DNA of 23,014 bases, taken from an uncultured Acetatifactor sp. GTDB taxonomy: Bacteria; Bacillota; Clostridia; Lachnospirales; Lachnospiraceae. The stretch spans positions 1 through 23,014 of the forward strand of contig CAJGCP010000033.1 of NCBI GenBank assembly GCA_904501885.1, read 5' to 3'. Below are positions 7,430 through 16,600 of this stretch, piece by piece. Within the stretch, counting starts at the first letter, position 1, and each line of letters starts with the position of its first letter. The position numbers and the translations under genes are program-made. Below the pieces are notes generated by a model. The model saw only the letters and a program-made list of their open reading frames with translations. It made no database searches and had not been told where the DNA came from.

Positions 7430-8395
7430 ATGGAATTATCAGTTATGTCTCCGGTATTAAACCAGATGAATTTAGAGGAATCCCTGGCGTATTTGAGTAG
7501 CCTTGGTGTGGACAGTATGGAAATTGGTGCCGGCGGATATCCCGGCAAGGCACATTTAGACCCCAAGGACTATTTGGACCACCCTGAAAAAGTGGAGGAA
7601 CTGAAGGGGCTTTTGAAAAAATACAACATGAAGTTTTCGGCAGTTGCATGCCACGGAAACCCCATTCATCCTAATAAGGAAATTGCCAAAAAGTTCCACG
7701 ATGAATTCGTGGACGCATGCAAGGTGGCAGTGATGTTGGGGGTGGATACCATCATTGGTTTCTCCGGTTGCCCCGGTGACTGCGAAAACTCTCAGAATCC
7801 TAACTGGGTTACCTGTGCATGGCCCCCCGAGTATCTGGATATTTTGGATTGGCAGTGGAATCAGGTGCTGATTCCCTACTGGAAGGAAATGACCAAGTTG
7901 GCAAAGGAAATCGGTATCAAGAAAATAGCCTTTGAAATGCATCCCGGTTTCTGCGTATATAATCCCTCTACTTTGTTGAAATTGCGTGAGGCGGTGGGCG
8001 ATATGATTGGTGCCAATGTGGATCCCAGCCATTTGTTCTGGCAGGGCATCGACCCCTGTGAGGCCATCAAGATGTTGCAGGGTGCAATCTATCACTTCCA
8101 CGCAAAGGACACCAAGATTGACGCAGCAAATACCGCGAAAATCGGTGTGCTTGACACACAGGAGTATGGCGATATCCTGAACCGTGCCTGGGTATTCCGC
8201 ACCGTAGGTTATGGCCATTCTAAGGAAGTGTGGAATAACATCATCAGCACTTTGAAGACCGTTGGCTATGACGGTGTCATTAGCATCGAGCATGAAGATG
8301 GTTTGATGAGTCCCAAGGAGGGATTGGAGAAAGCGGTAGCGCTTCTAAAAGAGTCCATCATCTACGAACAACCCGGTGAGATGTGGTGGGCGTAA
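7430..8395 (+). CDS. Xylose isomerase-like TIM-barrel sugar isomerase/epimerase
   Basis: A 321-residue protein of the sugar phosphate isomerase/epimerase (AP endonuclease 2-like) family. The ATG at 7430 has AAGGAG (7417-7422) seven bases upstream; a GTG at 7412 overlaps that site and is rejected. Likely metal ligands are E169 (FEMHPG), D198 with H201 (NVDPSH), H224 (FHAKD) and E287 (SIEHED). The stretch FRTVGYGHSKEVW is typical of members paired with Gfo/Idh oxidoreductases. Those include enzymes that epimerise 3-keto-glucosides (YcjR-like) or break C-glycosides after C3 oxidation. It is last in the operon and is followed by a strong terminator. A metal-dependent isomerase, epimerase or eliminase acting on a ketosugar is the best guess; the substrate is unknown. 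Confidence 0.9.
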   Translation: MELSVMSPVLNQMNLEESLAYLSSLGVDSMEIGAGGYPGKAHLDPKDYLDHPEKVEELKGLLKKYNMKFSAVACHGNPIHPNKEIAKKFHDEFVDACKVAVMLGVDTIIGFSGCPGDCENSQNPNWVTCAWPPEYLDILDWQWNQVLIPYWKEMTKLAKEIGIKKIAFEMHPGFCVYNPSTLLKLREAVGDMIGANVDPSHLFWQGIDPCEAIKMLQGAIYHFHAKDTKIDAANTAKIGVLDTQEYGDILNRAWVFRTVGYGHSKEVWNNIISTLKTVGYDGVISIEHEDGLMSPKEGLEKAVALLKESIIYEQPGEMWWA

Positions 8396-8429
8396 GGGTC
8401 GCTGAACAATAAAATATGATAAAAATAGG

Positions 8430-8465
8430 AATAGGTGTATCCCCTGTGGGCTACACCTATTTTTT
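8430..8465. terminator. Bidirectional rho-independent terminator
   Basis: AATAGGTGTA (8430-8439) pairs with TACACCTATT (8452-8461), with three further G-C pairs possible in the loop. T residues follow on the plus strand (8460-8465). On the minus strand the hairpin is followed by CCTATTTTT. It sits between the operon end and the converging AraC gene and can serve both. Confidence 0.8.
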
Positions 8466-8489
8466 GCTCTATTTCGACGGAAAAAGTTA

Positions 8490-9284
8490 CTATATATTTT
8501 TCGAGTACTGTCTGGGAGTAACACCCATGTGCTCTGTGAAAGTTCGTATAAAATTGGTATAGGAATTGAAACCGGATTGTTCAGCAGCATCTTTCACGGT
8601 AGCGCCTTCTGCAAGAAGTTCGGAGGCTCTCGCAATGCGCTTCTTTAAGATATATTCTTTGGGCGAAAGTTGGATGTGTTGTCGGAACAGACGCCAAAGA
8701 GTAGTGTTTCCTATGTTGAAATGATTTGCGATGTTGTCGATACTAATATCCTCGTTCAGGTGATCGTTGATATAAGTCAGGATATCCTTAATCTGATTAT
8801 GGGCGATGGATTTGTTGGTCATCTGCTTTTCCAGAATCGGTAATAAAAAGTAAAGGATGTCGCCCAAGGCATTGATCTTTTTATAGTCATCCAGGGTTTT
8901 TTTGCTGGCGCTGATTTCAACTGCGGCATCAAAAAGTTTAACCAGTGCGGCGGTTTCGCTCTCGGTAAGGGATACGATATAGGACCCGGAATTCTTCAAA
9001 AGTGAAATGATGGGCCCTAAGGTGCGACAGGCACTGGTAATATGATTCTCGTTAAAGAAGAGCACATATCGTACAAATGGCTTATTGTTGGCGTCAATCT
9101 TGTGGAAGGTATAGGGGGAGAAAAAACAAATGGTTCCTTTCGAAGAGACAAATACCTGGTCTTCTGAAATGATATTCACATTCTCAGTCAGCATAAAATT
9201 AATTTCAAAATCGTCATGAAGATGTGTATCTATAAAGGTACGGTTGGCGTTTCCTTTTTTCTGGATTTCGAAGATGTTAAACAT
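8490..9284 (-). CDS. AraC family transcriptional regulator (module 3)
   Basis: A 264-residue protein with AAAGGAG eight bases before the ATG at 9284. The N-terminal half is a cupin-like sensor (THLHDDFEINFMLTENV near residues 20-36, GTICFFSPYTFHKI near 50-63). The C-terminal domain has both helix-turn-helix units (IDNIANHFNIGNTTLWRLFR and VKDAAEQSGFNSYTNFIRTF) and ends GVTPRQYSKNI. It is divergent from the GH105-lipoprotein operon and most likely its activator. It converges with the upstream operon across a shared terminator. Confidence 0.92.
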   Translation of the reverse strand: MFNIFEIQKKGNANRTFIDTHLHDDFEINFMLTENVNIISEDQVFVSSKGTICFFSPYTFHKIDANNKPFVRYVLFFNENHITSACRTLGPIISLLKNSGSYIVSLTESETAALVKLFDAAVEISASKKTLDDYKKINALGDILYFLLPILEKQMTNKSIAHNQIKDILTYINDHLNEDISIDNIANHFNIGNTTLWRLFRQHIQLSPKEYILKKRIARASELLAEGATVKDAAEQSGFNSYTNFIRTFTEHMGVTPRQYSKNI

Positions 9285-9313
9285 TTTTGCACTCCTTTCT
9301 TCCCTTCGCCCAC

Positions 9314-9342
9314 ATCATAGTACAAAATGGAAGAAAAAGCAA
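9314..9342 (-). promoter_or_regulatory. Predicted promoter of the module 3 AraC gene
   Basis: On the minus strand TTGCTT (9337-9342), a 17-base spacer and TATGAT (9314-9319) precede the regulator by about 30 bases. The spacing is ideal and the match to consensus moderate. Confidence 0.45.
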
Positions 9343-9383
9343 GTAAATTAAAAAATGCGATTATTTTATTCCAAAAACAAATC

Positions 9384-9392
9384 TGTTATAAT
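9384..9392 (+). promoter_or_regulatory. Predicted extended -10 promoter of the GH105-lipoprotein operon
   Basis: TG (9384-9385), one base, then a perfect TATAAT (9387-9392) lie about 60 bases before the GH105 gene. The -35 region (TTTTAT, 9364-9369) is weak, which would suit activation by the divergent AraC protein. Confidence 0.5.
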
Positions 9393-9450
9393 TCTAATAT
9401 AACATAGGGAAGGGATGTTTTCCTGATCTCCGGGAAACATAGGTAAGCAG

Positions 9451-10623
9451 ATGAACATGTCAGAAAATAAGAGACCTGTAGACTACGGCAAAGAAATGTG
9501 TAATGCGATTATGGAAACACAAAGACCGGCACAGCTTTGGCCCGCAGGAGCGATGTTTTATATCCCGGGTGTATTTCTCTCAGGTATGCAGAGAATGTGG
9601 CATTTGACCGGAGAAACAAAATATTTTGACTATATCAAAGAATACTTTGACTGCGTATTGCCTCCGGACGGTGGTGTGTATGGTATTCACCATGAAATAC
9701 CAATTCCGAAGACGGACGGAGACCATTATAATTATAGAGCACTCACTATGTTGGATTGTAAGCAGCCCTGTGTGTTGCTTCACGACTTATATGATGAAAC
9801 CGGTGAGGATAAGTATTTGAAGGCCATCAAAACCATTGGCGAGTCCATGTATTTTTGGCCTGTAAATGAATACGGCGGATATTGGCATATGATGACCCAG
9901 CACCATCAGATGTGGATGGACGGGGCATACATGGCAGGACCGCTGTCTGTGAAATATGCGAAGCGGTTTGGTGATCCGACACTTAGAGAAAGAGCCATTC
10001 ACCAGGTATTTCTGATGAATGATTACATAAAGGATGAAAAGACCGGGCTGTACTTCCACGGATGGGACCCCACAAAGGAGGCAGAGTGGGCAGACCCCGA
10101 AACCGGACTTTCCGAGAATATTTGGGGGCGCGCTGTGGGTTGGTACGCAGTAGCCATTCTGGATATATTAGACGATATCCCGGAAGACCATCCGGCGGTG
10201 GAGAGATTGAAACAAATCGAAGTGGATTTGTTGACTGCCCTGGTAAAATATCAGGATCCTGTCACCGGCAAGTGGTATCAGGTGCTGGATAAGCCCGGAG
10301 CAGAAGGAAACTGGGTAGAAACCTCCTGTACCAGCCTGTTTGCTTATTCTTATGCGAAAGCAATCCGGAAAGGTATTTTAAGCACTGAATATGCGCCGGT
10401 GTTAGAGAAAGCATATCAGGGATTGATTGATGGACTGTATTACGACGAAAATAATCGGTTGATTTTAGGTGGTGTCTGTACCGGTACTTGTATCGAAGCC
10501 GGCACCTATGCACACTACATCAACCGCCGCCAGGTACAAAATGACCTGCATGGCGCGGGCGCATTTACCCTAATGTGTGCTGAGATGGAATTGTATTTAG
10601 AAACGAAGAGTGAGAGAAAATAA
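9451..10623 (+). CDS. GH105 unsaturated glycuronyl (rhamnogalacturonyl) hydrolase
   Basis: A 390-residue (alpha/alpha)6-barrel enzyme of the YteR/YesR type, close to the usual length of about 370. Members remove the unsaturated uronic acid left at the non-reducing end by polysaccharide lyases, by hydrating its double bond. MWMDGAYMAGP places the expected catalytic aspartate at D157, matching D143 of Bacillus YteR as I recall it. GRAVGWYAVAILDIL and WVETSCTSLFAYSYAKA are also typical. There is no signal peptide, so it should act in the cytoplasm on imported oligosaccharides. The ATG at 9451 has only a modest ribosome binding site (AGG, seven bases upstream). The gene is followed after 13 bases by the lipoprotein gene, whose ribosome binding site begins at its stop codon. 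This implies co-transcription of a lyase-type surface protein with the enzyme for its products. Confidence 0.9.
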   Translation: MNMSENKRPVDYGKEMCNAIMETQRPAQLWPAGAMFYIPGVFLSGMQRMWHLTGETKYFDYIKEYFDCVLPPDGGVYGIHHEIPIPKTDGDHYNYRALTMLDCKQPCVLLHDLYDETGEDKYLKAIKTIGESMYFWPVNEYGGYWHMMTQHHQMWMDGAYMAGPLSVKYAKRFGDPTLRERAIHQVFLMNDYIKDEKTGLYFHGWDPTKEAEWADPETGLSENIWGRAVGWYAVAILDILDDIPEDHPAVERLKQIEVDLLTALVKYQDPVTGKWYQVLDKPGAEGNWVETSCTSLFAYSYAKAIRKGILSTEYAPVLEKAYQGLIDGLYYDENNRLILGGVCTGTCIEAGTYAHYINRRQVQNDLHGAGAFTLMCAEMELYLETKSERK

Positions 10624-10636
10624 AGGAGGAGTGAAA

Positions 10637-13600
10637 ATGAAAGGAACGAAGAGACTGACAAGTGTTTTAGCGCTTCTGCTGACACTTTCCATGGTTCTTT
10701 CCGGCTGTCAGGTGCCGGAAGGCGTAGAGATTCCCTCCGGGGTTTCCGTACCTTCCGATTTGTCTGATTTGACCAGTGAAGAACTGGAGCAGCTGGAGTC
10801 CTATCTGGAAGAGGCAGAATCCTCTGCCGATGCCGATGACAGTGAGGATGCTGTTTCCGACGATGCACAGGGCGACGGTGATACCACCGGAGCAGATGGC
10901 GAAGACGCTGCGGGTGCGGAAGGTGACGCGACTATTCAAGATACCACCAGCGCTGAGAATATAGCAGGCACAGTGGTAGATGCCAATGCAGCAAAAGACG
11001 CAGCTTTGACCGGTACCGTGAAATTGGCTTCCGGTCGTGACTGGGTACATAAGATCTTGAATGTACAGGAATATGTCAATGCTTATCCTGATTTGCAGGC
11101 TGTTTATGGAGACAATTGGGACGGATATGTGGATCATTATCTGACCCATGGCCTTTACGAGGGCAGAGATGAGGGTAAACTCTTTGACCCCTGGCAGTAT
11201 GCGGAAAGCTATCCCGATGTAAAGGCAGCTTACGGCGATGATGCCAATGCCATTATTCAGCATTATGTAAATCACGGCTATTATGAAGGCAAAACAGCAG
11301 GTACCGCGGCTGGCTATGTGGACATGGCGGATAAGGTGTCCAGAGAATATATGATGAGCCATGATGTGGTAGTGCGTGAACCCGGCACACGAATGGAAGC
11401 GCTGGTGGCACATGCAGAAACTGTTTTGAAATATGCGAGAAATATCGAAGGTGCAAATCAGCCCAGATTGTTTGCGGATGGTTTGAATGTGGACAACTAC
11501 GCGCCTACCAAGTGGAACAAAGGCCTGGTGGAAAACGAGCCTGTGGCGTCTGATATTTATTCACAGTTCAACTTGTTAAAAATGATGGATGGCTTGTCTG
11601 TGATGACTGGGGATCCCAAATACTCTGAAGCAGCATTGGAACAGATTTCAATCAGATTTAACACCCCGGGACTGGTGGACAAAAATGGTTTGTTCTATGA
11701 GGGCGGTCATAGTTTTGTCAACATTATGACTGGTGAACATTATGGTTTGAACTATCACGAAACGAAAGATAACCAGTTGCCTTTGGAACTGATGTACAAG
11801 GCAGATCCCGAAGGAACCAAGAAATACATTACCGCATTTTGGAATGCACATATTTTGGATTGGTCCAACTTGCTGATGAATCGTCACGGTTATTATGATT
11901 TGGATATGACAGAGGCCTGGGATTCTGAATATACCGATCCTTCCCCCTGGGTGGCAGGTAAAGATGTATCTCCCTTTATGTCCACCGGTAACGACCTGAT
12001 GGATATGGCATGGTTTATGACGGAAGTCACCGGTGACCCCAAGTATGCAGCATGGGGAGAACTTATGCTGGATAAATATATAGCAGTCAGCAATCCGGAG
12101 ACAGGACTTGTTGGTGAACAATACGGTATGATGACGGAAGACAGTAACTATGGCGTGGACCGCTTCCTGGCTTCTACCATGGGCGCTGATTTTGTGACCA
12201 GAACAGGATTTGATTTCAAGACAGCTACAGTAGATGATTATAAACTGTTCGGCGCCAATTCATTGATCACCAGAACTTCATTGAAATGTAACACGGCCTA
12301 TGGTCCTTTGAAGTTTGTTAATATTTATCGTCAGACCGGAAACGAGAAGATTTATGACTTTGTGCTGAATAATATGCTTTCCTGGGAGAAGTATGTATAC
12401 GATCAAAAACTGCATCGATACAACACCCCTATCTTAAACGACGGTACTGATTTGAATGAGGGCAAGGACGGAAAGCAGCTGATCGCTACTAAGACCGGAT
12501 ACTATATGACTCAGGGCAAACCCATGGCAGAATATGAAGGTGTCTGGGGTGGCGTATTCCCTGCCTTGATTGAGACCATCTCTATGCTGAAGCCGGAAGA
12601 TACGGAAGCCTACGACAGGCTTTGGACGGCAGCCCGTTCCTATGCAAGAAATGTTGGCTTGGGCGATATTGGTACCCGTATGGGTGAGAATATTAATATG
12701 ACCGCGGAAACCGGACAGTGTGCGGTGCAGTATGTGCAAGCAGTGGTACTGATGTACAAGTACAGCGGGGCACAGGAATATTTGGACGCTGCCTGCACCA
12801 TGGCAGACAGAATTGTAAAGGGAAACTTTGATCCGGAACTGGGCATGTTCATTTCCAGTAAAAGTGTGCCTTATGCATCCATCAGCCCTGACGTTATGTG
12901 GGCAGTGTATTTGGTAGAAGCAGCTGCGCAGGGGATGATTAATGATATTGATATTGAAATCAGTCAAGGTGTTCATGATATCCCTCATGTGGGAAAAGGA
13001 CAGGTAATGAGTAGCACCTTGTGGTTTGGTACCGGCAAAAAAGCAGTAAAGAGTGTGAAGTTCGATACCGACGCGTATACCGTTGTGGTACATGATGAGC
13101 CCCAGGCGAATTTCAGTGATTTGTCCGGAACTACAGAAACTTCTGCCATCAAGCAGATGGCTTCCATCGGCGTGATGGGTGCGGAAACAGATGGTTTGTT
13201 CCACCCTGAGAAGGCTGTTACCCGTGGCGAAATGGTAGAAATGATAAAAGCATTGTTCGGTTTTACCGATGATGGGGTAATAGCAGATGTATTTGCTGAG
13301 GTGGATTTGGATGCAACATACGCCCATTATGAGGTGACCAGAGCGGAGATGGCCTCTATCGTTGCCAGAGCACTGGCTGTGAAATTGCCGGCAAAGACAT
13401 GGCAGACCGGTGACGCAACCTATCGTTTGACGGATGCGTCCACCATTCCTGCATGGGCAAAGGATTATGCGGATATTGTGACCAACTATCGTTTGATGGT
13501 GGATTTGGAGGATGAGACTTTTGAACCTAATGCGGTTGTTACCAAGGATATGGTAGCAGGCATCTTCCAGGAAGTGGCCCGTTACATCGAACTTCCTGCA

Positions 13601-16600
13601 GTGAAGGCAGTTCTCCCCGAGGTGCTTCCTCTCAATCCTGATAATGACAAGATGATTTGGGAGTCTACCGATACTTCCATCGTAGAAGTGGATAGCCAGG
13701 GTAGATTGTATCCCGTCGGTACAGGTACTGCAAAGGTGCGTGTAACAGTGGACGGGGAGTTCGCTGATTTGGAAGTGACTGTTGCAATTCAGGATGATTG
13801 GATGGTAAAGGAAGTCTTCATTGATGGCGAGCCTTTTGCAGAGTTTAATGCAGATGAATTGGAATATTATATCAATTTAGATAAGGGTGTTTACACTGTG
13901 CCTACAATTACTGCTAATAGCTTTAGCGATGAAGAGGTGATTGTAGAGTCTCCTGCAAGCCTTCCCGGAACAGTAGTGTTCTATGTGAGGGGCTATGAGG
14001 ATTTGAAATACACCTTAGAGATTGATAATGAGTTTATCGATTATATTGTTGATGAAAACTTTAACCATAAAATTGGAACGCCGATTGAAAGTATCGTAAC
14101 AGACAGATTTAATTGGTTTGTCAACGGACTTACCATTGCGTATAGAGATAGCTGGAAGGTAGTTCCTAAGAACTGGGTAAGACCTGACTATGAAGGCTAT
14201 GGATGTATGGTATTCCCATACAAGCACATCAAAAATGTGCAGGGTGACTGCTATTTGACATTTTCTGAAAAAGATACGCAGTTGGTGGGAGAGCAAGCTG
14301 ACGATATGCTTATGGTATTTGAAATGGATCTTGCCGTGAAGAATATCCAGGGCAAAAAGAAGGGCTTCCAGCTATGGTTTATGGAGAGATTCGGTACCTT
14401 CTACCATGCGGCTGCACACTTCATTATCAATGAAGAAGGTATTGCACGAGAGATCAGTTCTACCTCTGTGCACAAACCCAGCAAACGCCAGATGGTAGAC
14501 AGCGAGTTTATCAATTTCAGAATTGTAATCGACAAGAAGAACAGGACCTTTGATTACTTCTTCAATGGAGATTTGTTACAGAAAGATATTCCGTTCTTCC
14601 ATGGAGAAAATGTACCCAATATTTATGCAATGTACATTGGTATTCCTATAGAAGAAGAGGACAGCAAGGCTGAGTTGTTTATGGACAACCTGAAGGTATA
14701 TCAGTTGACTCATACAGCATATGAGGAAATGATGCCACAGGAGGAACTGCCCCCGCCCACACCCAAACCCGAGTGGCTAACCAATCCTATCGATATCAAT
14801 TTCGATAATTTCAGAGTTGGAACTACCATTCAGGAGACAAGTAAGGACCCCTATACCGGACACATCGGAGAGGGTATGTATTACGGATATGCCAAGGTAG
14901 TGGAGAAATCTGTGATAGATACCACAGCTACGGATACCGACAAGTGTATGGAAATTAAATATAAGTCCAATTTCGATTGGGACGGAAGTTTCCGATATAT
15001 ATTGGATGAAGCTGTATGGCAGAAATTGGGCGAAGGTGCTGATGACAACAATCTGGTAGTGGAAATGGATGTGGCCATCGGCGGTGCTGATGACAAGCCC
15101 AAAGGCTATAGTATTTCCCTGGCAGAGCCTTTGTCTGCAGGATATCACTCTGTGGCGAGAATCAAACTGGCGGAAAATGCTATTGGCCGTATGGTGGATT
15201 CTTCCGATCGGATGGTAGACCCCACCTTGCGTACTGCCATCGAAAAGGGTGTATTTAACAATATTAAGATTGTAATCAATAAAAAGACAAAGAGTTTCAG
15301 TTATTACGTGGATGGCGTCATGATTGAAAAGGACGTACCTGCGATGTATACCAATCCTGAAAATATAGGTATGATATGGATTGCAGTTTACAAAGAAGGT
15401 GTAGGCGAGTACGATAGCAAGCTTTACATTGATAATGTGAAGATGTATGTGGAAGAAAAGGGAGAAGTACCTACCCCCAGACCCACCCATGTACCGGTGC
15501 CTACTATGACACCTGCACCCACTGCGACACCTCTTCCTTATCCAATCGATGAGAATTATGATGGCTACACATTGGGCACCAACTTTGGAACCCAGGTATC
15601 AAAAGCACACTACAAGGTGCATGTGCCTGAAACCGCTTATCTGGTGAACAGTAAAGTGGTAGAGAAGAGCGTGGTGGACGAGGCTGCAGCTCCTACAGAT
15701 TACTGTTTCGAATTTACTTATAACACTGCATACGACACCAATTTCAGTATTGACCTAAATGCGGAATATGCGTATGCTCTGGGCGATAAGGCCTTTGGAA
15801 GCCGCTATGTAGTGACAGAAATGGACATTGCCATCAAGGGGGATGATGCCAAGACAAAGCCCTATGAAATTTGGTTCAGTGAACGTCTCGGCACAGGATA
15901 TCGTTCTGTTGCCAGATTTAAACTGATGAACAACCGCTTCGGACGAATCGTGACCGGAAGCAGCGGAGCGTTGGTAAATCCCATTTATCAGCCTGCTTAC
16001 GAAAAAGGCACCTTCGCAAACCTGAAGGTGGTTGTAGATAAGCAGACCAAGAAGGTATCCTATTTCTGGAACGGTGCGTTGATAGAGAGCAATGTAAATG
16101 CTTTGTACGGCGATACACCGAACTTCGGTAGAATTGTATTTGTAGCAACGAAGGAAGCAAATCTGGATTCTAATTTGAAACTTTATGTGGATAATTTGAA
16201 GATGTATGAGGCTGACGAGATGCCCACCGCACCTACTATGGCGCCTCCTACGCCTGCACCCACACTGGATCCTAACGCGCCTACTCCCACCCCGGGACCT
16301 ACGGAAAATCCTTATGTGGCGGAGATTACCTTTGACGGATTTGCAGATGGAAGCCATGCGAGACTTTTGTCCGGTGATACCTGGTCCGGAACTTTGGATT
16401 GTGGCGGATATTTGAGCTACGGCAAGATTGTGCCTAGGTCCACGGTGGATGGTACCGCAGCTGCGACAGATAAAGTATTTGAGTTTACTCCTGTCACAAA
16501 CATCAATGTGGCAAATAACAGCGATACTACCGTGCGTGATTTGAACTTTAGATTCACTTTGCGCGAGGATATGAGATACTCTTTGGGTAGCCAAGTGACA

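Noticed and set aside
7556..8293. 245-codon minus-strand frame opposite the TIM-barrel gene
   Set aside because: The plus-strand protein has clear family motifs and a good start; the antisense translation resembles nothing and is rich in His, Cys and Gln as shadow frames often are.
10610..10636. Upstream in-frame GTG start for the lipoprotein adding nine residues
   Set aside because: The added residues would encode the ribosome binding site of the real start and overlap the GH105 gene; the signal peptide fits the ATG at 10637.
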